NCBI GenBank assembly: GCA_031546825.1
Contig: JAVBJU010000002.1
Coordinates: forward strand, 124,001 to 188,000
Source: Hohaiivirga sp031546825
Lineage (GTDB): Bacteria; Pseudomonadota; Alphaproteobacteria; Rhizobiales; Beijerinckiaceae
DNA: 64,000 bases
Reading direction: 5' to 3'
The stretch's first letter is position 1. Each line of letters starts with the position of its first letter. Positions 49,595-57,939 of this stretch are shown piece after piece. Both the position numbers and the translations under genes were made by a program. Under the pieces are notes generated by a model, which did not search any database, was not told the origin of the DNA, and worked only from the letters and a program-made list of their open reading frames with translations.

Positions 49595-51943
49595 TCAGAA
49601 GCTCGTCGAAAAGCCCGCTCTGATGGTTGCATCGGGGCGGTTGCTTTGGCCGATGGTGGTGGCAACCTGCCCGGAGAGGCGGGTGTTTTCGGTCAGCTTG
49701 TAATTAGCGCCCAGCGACACTTCCGCCCAGTTGTCCGGCAGCTTGACCGAACCACGTTCGAACGACGACAGGTCGGGGATTTCACCGGCGACGCCATTAA
49801 CGTTCCCCGAAAGGCGATGCGCCCAAGCCGCCGAGCCAGTCAGTTCGAACGCCTTGGTGAGCGCGTAGCGCCCTTCGAACCCAAGCCGCATATCAACCTC
49901 GTGGCCTTCACGCCCGCGATAGCGGATCGGGAATGGGCCACCCTGCTCGGTGTAACCGTTGAGGGTTGCCTGTGTCCACGACACATCGGCGAACGGGGTG
50001 ATGAGGGCACGCTCAAGCACATTGAACGCCCAGCCGACCCGCACCAATCCGCCGATGGACGCGCCATCGCTTGACCCCTTCGAGGTGGTGACTGCACGGG
50101 CACCGTTCCTGTATTGGCGGGTGATGTCGTAATCAAGTTCGCTCGCCGTTACCGCACCGAGAAGCCGTAGACCACTGGGTCCGGAAGCATAACTTGCGAA
50201 CACGCCGCCACCATAACTGTCGATCTTGTCCGTGCCGCCGAGGCGCAGGTCAAACTCACCGCGTCCGGCATGGGCACTGACGCCGACCGTCACCCCGGGC
50301 AGCACCCGCATGGCGACACCGGCGGTGCCGCGACCCTGGATGCCATCATTACCCCAGAACTCCCCGGTGCCGGTTGCGAAGGCGCAGAAGCGGTTATCGG
50401 GGCCGCTCTTCCATGGGCGGTCGGGGGCGCATTGATCCTGGGCGATGAATATCTGATCGCCAAGACCGCCCTGCGCCACCGAAAGGCCGTGGGCACCGAC
50501 CTGCTGCATATCGGCGAGGGTTGCCGACAACTCTGCCGCAGAGAGGAAGCCAACAATGACCGGGGGAGGAGGAGGTGGTGGTGGCACGGGTGGCGACACG
50601 GGACCGGGATTGGGCGGTGTCACGGTCGGACCAGGCGGCGGGGGAGGAGGCGGGGGGGGCGGCGGTGGCGGATCGACAATACGCACGAGCCAGACTTCAT
50701 AACGACCGTCTGGGTTTCTGTCGGTCCCCACAATCACCTGTCCATTGGCGGATATGCCGCGCACACTCCGGATCGCCCATCCGTCAACCGAGACACCATT
50801 GGATCGCAAGATGTCTTTGATGCTCAAAATGCCAGTATTCGCCGTCCAGCGAAACGCCTCGGTCTGATTTGCCTCGGTCGTACTGTATCCGGTTATCACA
50901 GAGCCATAGGCATTAACACCCGTGGCGAAACTGGAGGGATTGTTGCCTCCAGTACCGATGAAACCGAGACCCTGCAAGCCACTGCTGGTCGTCCAGCGAA
51001 ACGCTTCATCCTGATTTGCCGCGTTCTTACCAAATCCGATAATGGTGGAACCATCAGCGCTAATCCCAATGGCAGAGCTTGAGGGCGCGGTGCCGCCACC
51101 GCCGATGAAGCCGAGGCCCTTTATGCCATCGCTCAATGTCCAGCGAAATGCTTCTTGCTGATCCGCAGCGTTGCGGCTGTTTCCCGTAATGACCGAGCCA
51201 TCGGCGCTGATCCCTCTGTGTATACTGGAGGGATTGCTGCCTCCGCCGCCGATAAAGCCGAGGCCCTTTATGCCACCGCTAGATGTCCAGCGAAATACCT
51301 CATTCTGATCCGCTGCGTTCCTGCTATCGCCTGCAACAACAGAGCCATCGGCACTCACTCCAGAAGCTATACTAAAAGGGTTGCTGCCTCCGCCTCCAAT
51401 GAAACCGAGGCCCTGTATGCCGCCACTTGCCGTCCAGCGAAACGCTTCCAGCCGGTCAGCTGCATTTTGGCCATACCCTACAATGGCAGAGCCATCGGCG
51501 CTGATACCAAGGGCGGAACTAAAAGGATTGCTGCCGCCTCCCTCGATGAAGCCAATCCCCTGAATGCCACCGCTGGATGTCCAGCGGAACGCTTCCTGCC
51601 GATCCGCCGCGTTGGTGCTCTGTCCCGCGATGACAGAGCCGTTGGCGCTAACACCCACGGCAAGACTGACGGGATTACTGCCTCCTCCGCCAATGAAGCC
51701 GAGGCTCTGCGGTTCACCGCTTGCCATCCAGCGAAACGCTTGCCTGGAACGGGAGCCGACAATAACGGAACCGTCGCTGCTGAGCCCTCTAATATTTAAA
51801 GAGCCAGGAGCACCAGGTTCTCCAAAAAAGCCCGTCCCGCTGAAGTGATAAGTTTGTGCGGTGGCCGGGGTGGTCGCAGCCAGACCGGCGCAGCAACCGA
51901 CGATGGAAACAGAGGATAAAACGGCGTGCAATACGCGCTTCAT
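49595..51943 (-). CDS. Autotransporter with HAF-type repeat passenger
   Basis: A 782-residue type Va autotransporter. Residues 1-30 are a signal peptide (cleavage near ATAQ). Residues 73-366 are six 49-residue repeats of the HAF type, each with GLGFIGGGGSNP, a GISADGS turn and an EAFRWT end; a degenerate seventh follows. Residues ~424-461 are a proline-rich hinge. Residues ~510-782 form the outer-membrane beta-barrel, ending in STSF with a C-terminal Phe as Bam recognition expects. The surface-exposed passenger probably adheres to something; the target is unknown. AT-rich 242-bp upstream region. Confidence 0.87.
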   Translation of the reverse strand: MKRVLHAVLSSVSIVGCCAGLAATTPATAQTYHFSGTGFFGEPGAPGSLNIRGLSSDGSVIVGSRSRQAFRWMASGEPQSLGFIGGGGSNPVSLAVGVSANGSVIAGQSTNAADRQEAFRWTSSGGIQGIGFIEGGGSNPFSSALGISADGSAIVGYGQNAADRLEAFRWTASGGIQGLGFIGGGGSNPFSIASGVSADGSVVAGDSRNAADQNEVFRWTSSGGIKGLGFIGGGGSNPSSIHRGISADGSVITGNSRNAADQQEAFRWTLSDGIKGLGFIGGGGTAPSSSAIGISADGSTIIGFGKNAANQDEAFRWTTSSGLQGLGFIGTGGNNPSSFATGVNAYGSVITGYSTTEANQTEAFRWTANTGILSIKDILRSNGVSVDGWAIRSVRGISANGQVIVGTDRNPDGRYEVWLVRIVDPPPPPPPPPPPPPGPTVTPPNPGPVSPPVPPPPPPPPVIVGFLSAAELSATLADMQQVGAHGLSVAQGGLGDQIFIAQDQCAPDRPWKSGPDNRFCAFATGTGEFWGNDGIQGRGTAGVAMRVLPGVTVGVSAHAGRGEFDLRLGGTDKIDSYGGGVFASYASGPSGLRLLGAVTASELDYDITRQYRNGARAVTTSKGSSDGASIGGLVRVGWAFNVLERALITPFADVSWTQATLNGYTEQGGPFPIRYRGREGHEVDMRLGFEGRYALTKAFELTGSAAWAHRLSGNVNGVAGEIPDLSSFERGSVKLPDNWAEVSLGANYKLTENTRLSGQVATTIGQSNRPDATIRAGFSTSF
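50846..51727 (-). repeat. Six 147-bp tandem repeats in autotransporter gene
   Basis: Six consecutive in-frame units of 147 bp (49 codons) encode the passenger repeats. Units are clearly related at DNA level but not identical, so the array is old enough to have diverged yet could still change by recombination. Confidence 0.85.
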
Positions 51944-52185
51944 ATTAATTTACTCCAAAAATAGTTTCTTGAAATTAATAAATCGTATTTTTTATAATCT
52001 GTTATTACCTATTCAAAAAAGGTCGGCCTTAACGCGTTTGAGGAACATGCTTTTAAATGAGCAACGCTTTAAATGCAAAATTTTATTAAATAAAATAATA
52101 ATTACGGGGCGTTTTTAGGGCGGTGGTCTTCTCGCCCCCCCAAAAAAATGCCGCGCCAGAACTCCTTAGAAACACAAGTGGAGCA

Positions 52186-52491
52186 TCAATCAGCTTCAGA
52201 CTCTCTGCCTTCGGGCGGTTGGATAACGCCTGCCGCCAGCGCGAGCTTCAGGCTGCGGCTTTGGCGTTTGACCCAGGCTTCAATGCTCTGTGCGGCGCTG
52301 CGCGACGTGGTCTCGTGCCGCCACAATATGGCGCTGACGCCGCCATGGCTGCGCACGTAGCGGGCGCCTTTCGGCGTGGCGTGGTCTTGCATGCGTTTCT
52401 CGACATCGCGGGCAATGCCGCAATAGAGCGTATTGTCGCCACACCGGATGAGATAGACCCACCAGCCTCCGCTTGTTGCCTTTTCAGACAT
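52186..52491 (-). CDS. GIY-YIG domain protein (UPF0213/YhbQ-like)
   Basis: A 101-residue single-domain GIY-YIG protein. The motif is WVYLIRCGDNTLYCGIARD (Tyr...Tyr-Cys-Gly), followed by RMQDHATPKGARYVRSHGG, which matches the small YhbQ/UPF0213 group rather than UvrC or homing endonucleases. Possibly a structure-specific nuclease; role unknown. Stand-alone gene before the pnt operon terminator. Confidence 0.9.
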   Translation of the reverse strand: MSEKATSGGWWVYLIRCGDNTLYCGIARDVEKRMQDHATPKGARYVRSHGGVSAILWRHETTSRSAAQSIEAWVKRQSRSLKLALAAGVIQPPEGRESEAD

Positions 52492-52505
52492 GGCCGCCCT
52501 TCATG

Positions 52506-52533
52506 AAAAAGGCCGGTCGCTGTCGACCGGCCT
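52506..52533 (-). terminator. Terminator of pnt operon
   Basis: On the minus strand AGGCCGGTCG / CGACCGGCCT, a perfect 10-bp stem with a 4-base loop and a T-run, 35 bp after the pntB stop. Confidence 0.88.
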
Positions 52534-52567
52534 CATGGTGTTGTTATGGCATGTGCCGGAACTACGC

Positions 52568-53968
52568 TTATTCCATGCCCTTGATGATCTGGTCGACAAC
52601 CTTCTTGGCGTCACCGAACAGCATCATGGTGTTATCACGGAAGAACAGTTCGTTCTCAACGCCAGCATAGCCCGAGCCCATGCCGCGCTTGATGAACAGC
52701 ACGGTTTTGGCCTTCTCGACATCGAGGATCGGCATGCCATAGATCGGCGATTGCGGATCGGTCTTGGCCGAGGGGTTGGTGACGTCGTTGGCACCGATGA
52801 CGAAGGCAACATCCGCCTGCGGGAACTCGCCGTTGATGTCCTCAAGCTCGAAGACTTCATCGTAGGGCACTGAGGCTTCAGCCAGCAGCACGTTCATGTG
52901 GCCAGGCATACGGCCCGCCACCGGATGGATGGCGTATTTGACCTCGACGCCTTCCTTCTTGAGCATGTCTGCCATTTCGCGCAGCGAATGCTGGGCTTGT
53001 GCCACCGCCATGCCGTAGCCGGGCACGATGATGATCTTGCCAGCGTTCTTCATGATGAAGGCTGCGTCGTCTGCCGAACCCTGCTTGACAGGGCGGGTTT
53101 CATCCGCACCAGCCGCGCCGCCCGCCACCTCGCCGCCGAAGCCGCCGAGGATGACCGAGAAGAACGACCGGTTCATGCCCTTACACATGATGTAGGAGAG
53201 AATGGCACCCGAGGAGCCCACCAGCGCGCCAGTGATGATCAGCGCCATATTGGCCAGCGTGAAGCCGATGCCAGCCGCGGCCCAACCCGAATAGGAGTTC
53301 AGCATCGACACAACCACCGGCATATCAGCGCCGCCGATCGGGATGATGAGCAGAACGCCGAGCACGAAGCTCACCAGCACCACGAGCCAGAACACAATAT
53401 GGCTCTCGGTGGCGATGAAAATGCCAAGCAGCACCATCAGCGCCACGCCAAGGCCGATATTAATGAAATGGCGCTGGGGCAGCATGATCGGCTTTCCGGA
53501 CATGCGGCCATCGAGTTTCAGAAACGCGATGATCGAGCCGGTGAAGGTAATGGCACCAATGGCAACGCCAAGGCCCATTTCAAAGAGCGACCCACCATGG
53601 ATCTGGCCCGCACGACCGATGCCGAAAGCCTCGGGCGCATAGAGCGCACCGGCGGCCACCAGAACAGCGGCGAGACCGATCAGCGAGTGGAACGCGGCGA
53701 CCAGTTGCGGCATGTCGGTCATCGACACGCGGCGGGCGATCACCGCACCGATGCCGCCACCAATACCGATGCCGAGGATCACCAGCATCCAGCCGAGGAA
53801 GCTTGCTGGCGGCGCGACGAACAACGTCGTCACCATTGCGATGCCCATGCCGATCATGCCGAACAGGTTGCCCTGGCGGGATGTGGTCGGGTGGGAGAGA
53901 CCGCGCAGCGCCATGATGAACAGGACGCCGGAGACGAGATAAAGCAGGGACGAGATGTTAGCTGACAT
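52568..53968 (-). CDS. pntB: NAD(P)+ transhydrogenase subunit beta
   Basis: A 466-residue PntB. About nine membrane helices with conserved FHSLIGLAAVLVA and GLGVAIGAITFTGSIIAFLKL, then the NADPH-binding domain III with VPGYGMAVAQAQHSLREM, IHPVAGRMPGHMNVLLAEA, VIGANDVTNPSA and a late KRGMGSGYAGVENELFF. Membrane proton-translocating transhydrogenase that supplies NADPH. It follows the small alpha-2 subunit gene by 4 bp. Confidence 0.97.
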   Translation of the reverse strand: MSANISSLLYLVSGVLFIMALRGLSHPTTSRQGNLFGMIGMGIAMVTTLFVAPPASFLGWMLVILGIGIGGGIGAVIARRVSMTDMPQLVAAFHSLIGLAAVLVAAGALYAPEAFGIGRAGQIHGGSLFEMGLGVAIGAITFTGSIIAFLKLDGRMSGKPIMLPQRHFINIGLGVALMVLLGIFIATESHIVFWLVVLVSFVLGVLLIIPIGGADMPVVVSMLNSYSGWAAAGIGFTLANMALIITGALVGSSGAILSYIMCKGMNRSFFSVILGGFGGEVAGGAAGADETRPVKQGSADDAAFIMKNAGKIIIVPGYGMAVAQAQHSLREMADMLKKEGVEVKYAIHPVAGRMPGHMNVLLAEASVPYDEVFELEDINGEFPQADVAFVIGANDVTNPSAKTDPQSPIYGMPILDVEKAKTVLFIKRGMGSGYAGVENELFFRDNTMMLFGDAKKVVDQIIKGME

Positions 53969-53972
53969 CGGC

Positions 53973-54407
53973 TTATCCCTTCTTCTTGTACATGGCGAGC
54001 ATGCGCTGAGTTACCAGGAAGCCGCCAAAGATGTTGATCGAAGCAAGGATGAGCCCAATGAAGCCGAACGCCCTGGCCCAGCCAGTGCCATCAACCACAC
54101 CCGCGCCCATTTTGACGCCAACCGCCAGCATGGCACCAACCACAATCACCGAGGAGATGGCGTTGGTCACCGACATGAGCGGAGTATGCAATGCGGGCGT
54201 CACGGCCCACACCACGTAATAGCCGACGAGGATCGCCAGCACGAAGATTGCCAGACGGAAGACGGTCGGATCAACCGCGCCGCCGGTTGCGCCGGAAGCA
54301 GCGGCAGAAATCGCATCCGCCGAAGCAGTGAGTGCTTCTGCGGCATGCTTCGCCATTTCGGCTGCGGCGAAGGCCTTGTCTACGGCCTGTTCAGGTAAGT
54401 TTGCCAT
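53973..54407 (-). CDS. pntAB: NAD(P) transhydrogenase subunit alpha part 2
   Basis: A 144-residue membrane subunit, the separate second half of PntA found in Rhizobiales and Rhodospirillum. After a soluble Ala-rich N terminus come three to four helices: FRLAIFVLAILVGYYVVWAV, TPLMSVTNAISSVIVVGA and ARAFGFIGLILASINIFGGF. It lies between pntAA and pntB. Confidence 0.95.
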   Translation of the reverse strand: MANLPEQAVDKAFAAAEMAKHAAEALTASADAISAAASGATGGAVDPTVFRLAIFVLAILVGYYVVWAVTPALHTPLMSVTNAISSVIVVGAMLAVGVKMGAGVVDGTGWARAFGFIGLILASINIFGGFLVTQRMLAMYKKKG

Positions 54408-54419
54408 GATGTCCCCCTA

Positions 54420-55556
54420 TCAAGCCTTGGGTTGGAAAGCGGGGTGGATGACGGCGCCGTCACGGGTCAGGCAGGTTGCCTTCACCAGTTCGTCGTCCCA
54501 CTTGACGTCAATCGCCTTGGTTTCCTTGTTGACCATCGTCTCGACGAAAGCCAGCAGGTTCTTGGCGTAGAGCGCGGATGCGGAGGCGGGAAGACGCCCC
54601 GGCATATTGAGATGGCCGACGATTTTGACGCCCTTCACATTGGCGACGCTTCCGGCCTTGCCGCCTTCGACATTGCCGCCGCGTTCAACCGCGAGATCGA
54701 CCAGCACCGAACCGGGCCGCATCGATTCAACCATCGCCTTGGAGACAAGCTTCGGAGCCGGACGGCCCGGGATCAGCGCTGTGGTGATGACGATGTCCTG
54801 CTTGGCAATGTGCGAAGCCACCAGAGCCGCCTGTTTGGCCTGGTATTCTTTCGACATTTCCTTGGCGTAACCGCCAGAGGTTTCGGCCTGCTTGAACTCT
54901 TCATCCTCAACCGCGATGAACTTCGCGCCGAGCGATTCGACCTGCTCTTTAGCAGCAGGGCGCACGTCGGTTGCGGTCACGATGGCACCGAGACGGCGGG
55001 CCGTGGCGATGGCCTGCAACCCGGCAACACCTGCACCCATCACGAAGATGCGGGCGGCGGGCACGGTGCCTGCTGCGGTCATCATCATCGGAATGGCGCG
55101 GCCATATTCTGCGGTGCCGTCAATGACAGCGCGGTAGCCCGCGAGGTTGGCCTGAGACGACAGAATGTCCATGACCTGCGCACGGGTGATGCGGGGCATC
55201 AACTCCATGGCGAAAGAGGCGATCTTAGCATTCGCCATCGCCTTCAGGGCCTCATCCTGACCATAGGGATCCATGGCAGCGATGACGATGGCACCGGCCT
55301 TGATGTCCTTGATCTCGTCGGCATCGGGCCGGCGGACCTTCAGGACAATGTCAGCGTCTTTGAAAGTGTCTTTGGCCGCTTTGGCGATCTTGGCACCGGC
55401 AGCTTCAAAGTCAGCATCGGGAATGCCGGACGAAACGCCCGCACCCGCCTGAACGACGACTTCTGCTCCGAGTGAAATGTATTTTTTAACCGTCTCCGGC
55501 GTTGCAGCAACGCGCGTCTCTATCTTGTCCGTTTCGGACGGCACAGCGATCCGCAT
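54420..55556 (-). CDS. pntAA: NAD(P) transhydrogenase subunit alpha part 1
   Basis: A 378-residue soluble NAD(H)-binding domain I of transhydrogenase: RVAATPETVKKYISLGAEV, the dinucleotide fold FVMGAGVAGLQAIATARRLGA, TDVRPAAKEQVESLGAKF, and VITTALIPGRPAPKLV with GSVLVDLAVERGGN. First gene of the pnt set, 13 bp from pntAB. Confidence 0.96.
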   Translation of the reverse strand: MRIAVPSETDKIETRVAATPETVKKYISLGAEVVVQAGAGVSSGIPDADFEAAGAKIAKAAKDTFKDADIVLKVRRPDADEIKDIKAGAIVIAAMDPYGQDEALKAMANAKIASFAMELMPRITRAQVMDILSSQANLAGYRAVIDGTAEYGRAIPMMMTAAGTVPAARIFVMGAGVAGLQAIATARRLGAIVTATDVRPAAKEQVESLGAKFIAVEDEEFKQAETSGGYAKEMSKEYQAKQAALVASHIAKQDIVITTALIPGRPAPKLVSKAMVESMRPGSVLVDLAVERGGNVEGGKAGSVANVKGVKIVGHLNMPGRLPASASALYAKNLLAFVETMVNKETKAIDVKWDDELVKATCLTRDGAVIHPAFQPKA

Positions 55557-55625
55557 AGAGTCCCCCCTTCGAGAGTGACTGACGACGCCCTCCGTTAAAA
55601 GGAAAATCCGGGGGCTGCTAAGGTC

Positions 55626-55919
55626 CTATTTAAACAGGAGCAGCAGCGCAAGAGCAAATGCGACGGCGGCAAGCGCCTTCATGCCTGTGGACGGTCTCAC
55701 CGCAGCAACCGTTCCGGCCACGCTGGCGGCTATGACACCAAGCAAAGCCGTCCCCCAGGCCTCTTTCAAGCCACCAACGGCCAGTGACAATACCCAGCAG
55801 ATGACCACCACCGAAGCAATTTTGGCGAAGGCCAAAAATCCCCGATAAGTTTGCTCATGCGCAATTGCGTCGTCCACCGGGTGGAGATCAGAAGTGGGCG
55901 CAAATTTCTCAAAGGTCAT
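55626..55919 (-). CDS. aa3-type cytochrome oxidase subunit IV-like protein
   Basis: A 97-residue membrane protein with the bacterial aa3 oxidase subunit IV motif HEQTYRGFLAFAK (residues 21-33) followed by a hydrophobic helix; two further hydrophobic segments (55-73, 80-96) extend it beyond the usual single-helix form. Genes of this family commonly precede pntA in Rhizobiales, as here. The ATG at 55919 has AGGA 8 bases upstream. Confidence 0.8.
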   Translation of the reverse strand: MTFEKFAPTSDLHPVDDAIAHEQTYRGFLAFAKIASVVVICWVLSLAVGGLKEAWGTALLGVIAASVAGTVAAVRPSTGMKALAAVAFALALLLLFK

Positions 55920-56098
55920 GGCAGCGGTCCTGTCGCGAGTGTGGCGCATTGTCGCACCACCTAACGACAGGCCATTGCTCAACGCAAGACAGCCAAAGGG
56001 CGAAATGATTGACCAGAATGAGAAACAGCTGATGGCGCACTATTAAGATTGAGGTGACGGGCCTCAAAGCCTTGAAGCCGGAGGCGGGCGCACGCACC

Positions 56099-56146
56099 AT
56101 ATATGATGGGGAATCCGGGGACCACAAGGCGAGCGATACGTGCCAT
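56099..56146 (-). pseudogene. Remnant of RAYT (REP-associated tyrosine transposase) gene
   Basis: The minus-strand reading starts MARIARLVVPGFP, the diagnostic N terminus of RAYT/COG1943 IS200-like transposases, whose catalytic His-His pair normally follows. Here a one-base loss shifts the frame: the next bases read HH only in the +1 frame, and homology then ends. The rest of the gene is missing. A REP-like motif lies 26 bp upstream of its ATG, as is usual for RAYTs. Confidence 0.7.
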
Positions 56147-56171
56147 TCTGCGATGATGGCACAAAATGGGA

Positions 56172-56195
56172 GATGAGTAAACTGTCACCGCAATT
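56172..56195. repeat. REP-like motif next to RAYT remnant
   Basis: Inverse of this stretch reads AATTGCGGTGACAGTTTACT plus CATC, matching the two repeats at 45665 and 45727 at about 21 of 24 positions. Its place directly upstream of the RAYT fragment identifies the family of the dispersed repeat. Confidence 0.7.
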
Positions 56196-56252
56196 CTGGC
56201 ACTTGCCAACATACAAGAATATGACTTACTTTATTTTAGGGGGAAGCGAAGA

Positions 56253-57443
56253 TTGACTTCAAGCAACCAATTTGATGCTAAAGGATCACTGGCAGGATAT
56301 CTTTATCAATGTCGGCTGGCTCTTTTGCTTGGCCTTCAGGCGGTCAAAAGGAAGCCAAATGGCCATATCTCAATCGAGCAATTCGACGACATTGCCTTCG
56401 ACACAGATGATTATGTTAGTTGCGTCATTCAAGCCAAGCACCACATTTCTGCAAAAGAGCTTTCGGATTCCAGCGTCGACGTATGGAAGACATTCCGCAT
56501 TTGGGTGCAAGATTTTAAAGCCGGTACGATCTCTAACTCGGAGACTCGACGCCTTCTGATCACGACCGCCACTGCACCTGTGGGATCGGCTGTTTCTAAG
56601 CTTCGTCCTCAGTCGAGCAGAGAAAATCGGGTGGAGGCGAGAACCTTATTGCAAGAAGTCGCGAGATTATCCCAAAACAAGACTTCAAAGGCAGGCCGTG
56701 ATGCATTCTTAGAGCTCACAGACAAGGAGGCAGATTTACTCATCGCCTCCATTCAAGTCATAGATGCCTATCCGAATCTATCAAATGCGCTTGATGACAT
56801 TGAAGGGGAATTGCGCGTTCTGGCACCAAGCCATGCTGACAAAGTAACGGAAGCACTTGAAGGATGGTGGCTAAAGATTGTCGCGAAAAGATTGATCGGT
56901 GAGGAAACGATGCAAATTTCTCTCCAGGATATTCTGCGGAAAGCAAACGAAATTGGAGGATGGTTCGGCCCTGACGGACTACCCGTCAGCGATCCAGAGG
57001 ATCTCGGTGACAAGCCGTATGATCCTAGCGATGAAGCTGAAATTTACGTGAAGCAGATGCGGCTAGTGCAACTCCCCATCACAACTATCCAACGGGGAAT
57101 CCGCGATTTTTATCGCTCCAAGGCTCAACGATCAAAATGGGCACGCGAAGGCCTTCTCCTTGATGGTGAAGCATCGAAATATGATGCCAAGTTGCAAGAT
57201 CAGTGGGAACGTCGCTTTGAAGCTGATTGTTGTGATGCGGTCAAAGCGGATGCAACGGAGAAGAGTAAAATCGGACGGGGTATTTATTTTTGGGCCAGCC
57301 AGCAGCAAGTCGGCTTTCGCAACGTAGTAGAAGGATGGATCACTGCCGGTTCCTTTCAAGGCCTTGCTGATCGGTTGAAAGTTGGATGGCATCCTCATTT
57401 CAATGATCACCTCAGGAGTGGAGGAGATGATGGTGATGCTTGA
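56253..57443 (+). CDS. ABC-3C system effector: DUF4297/Cap4-like nuclease-type domain plus ABC-3C C-terminal domain
   Basis: A 396-residue protein starting at TTG 56253 (AGGGGGA upstream; no ATG occurs before mid-protein). Residues ~8-110 resemble DUF4297/Cap4-type restriction-like domains: AKGSLAGYLYQCRLALLLG, then ISIEQFDDIAF (Glu42, Asp45/46) and VIQAKHH (Gln60, Lys62), a likely PD-(D/E)xK core. Residues ~240-385 look like an ABC-three-component C-terminal domain (FYRSKAQRSKWAREGLL, LQDQWERRF, GRGIYFWA). First of three overlapping genes; presumably the toxic effector activated by the ATPase. AT-richer than flanking genes. Confidence 0.83.
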   Translation: MTSSNQFDAKGSLAGYLYQCRLALLLGLQAVKRKPNGHISIEQFDDIAFDTDDYVSCVIQAKHHISAKELSDSSVDVWKTFRIWVQDFKAGTISNSETRRLLITTATAPVGSAVSKLRPQSSRENRVEARTLLQEVARLSQNKTSKAGRDAFLELTDKEADLLIASIQVIDAYPNLSNALDDIEGELRVLAPSHADKVTEALEGWWLKIVAKRLIGEETMQISLQDILRKANEIGGWFGPDGLPVSDPEDLGDKPYDPSDEAEIYVKQMRLVQLPITTIQRGIRDFYRSKAQRSKWAREGLLLDGEASKYDAKLQDQWERRFEADCCDAVKADATEKSKIGRGIYFWASQQQVGFRNVVEGWITAGSFQGLADRLKVGWHPHFNDHLRSGGDDGDA

Positions 57444-57939
57444 AAAATGGCAGGATCGTCCGATTGAAGAGGCAAATCTCTTCAATCCGGCATTCCTCTG
57501 CATGCTGATTCACGAGTTCCTGAAGGATTATGCGAAGTCTCAAGCGGGTGGTGCGCCTTTAACTATTATCGTGATTGCGATAACAACAACGCTGCATCGA
57601 GCCAGCAGAGAAAAGTTGCCAAACAGGACTGTAACATCACTGTATGCGTGGTTGCAAGATAATGAGCATTTATTGGTCGGGTTTGCTAGCCGAGCAAAGA
57701 ACATCGTCCCCTATGTTAAGGAAGCAATTCTGTTTGGCATGGGGACCAATGTGTTAGCAACAGGCGACGGCCACAGTCTGTTGCCGGGCTCATCGAAAGC
57801 CACATTTCCAAAGTCTTTTGTCGACACGACAACAGCTGAAATGAAGGCGATTATCGATCGTACCAAATTTATGGGGCGGTGGTTATCCGGTTCTGGATCG
57901 GAAATTTCAGTCGTTGCTGCTTGGGGGGTTAAGCCGTGA
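57427..57939 (+). CDS. ABC-3C system middle component
   Basis: A 170-residue protein fitting the ABC-three-component middle component: EEANLFNPAFLCMLIHEFLKD, then TIIVIAITTTLHRASREKLP, LYAWLQDNEHLLVGFASRAKNIVPYVKEAILFG in parts. No catalytic motif; the family is thought to bridge effector and ATPase. The ATG at 57427 has AGGAG 8 bases upstream; ATGs at 57430 and 57436 are alternatives. It overlaps the effector gene by 17 bp and the ATPase gene by 4 bp. Confidence 0.82.
   Translation: MMVMLEKWQDRPIEEANLFNPAFLCMLIHEFLKDYAKSQAGGAPLTIIVIAITTTLHRASREKLPNRTVTSLYAWLQDNEHLLVGFASRAKNIVPYVKEAILFGMGTNVLATGDGHSLLPGSSKATFPKSFVDTTTAEMKAIIDRTKFMGRWLSGSGSEISVVAAWGVKP

Noticed and set aside
50846..51727. Regular repeats that might suggest a CRISPR array
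   Set aside because: Unit length is 147 bp, in frame and translated as the autotransporter passenger; no short identical repeats with unique spacers and no cas genes.
52898..53965. 355-codon plus-strand frame opposite pntB
   Set aside because: Antisense shadow; translation is His/Asp/Arg-rich and unlike any family, whereas pntB on the other strand is unmistakable.
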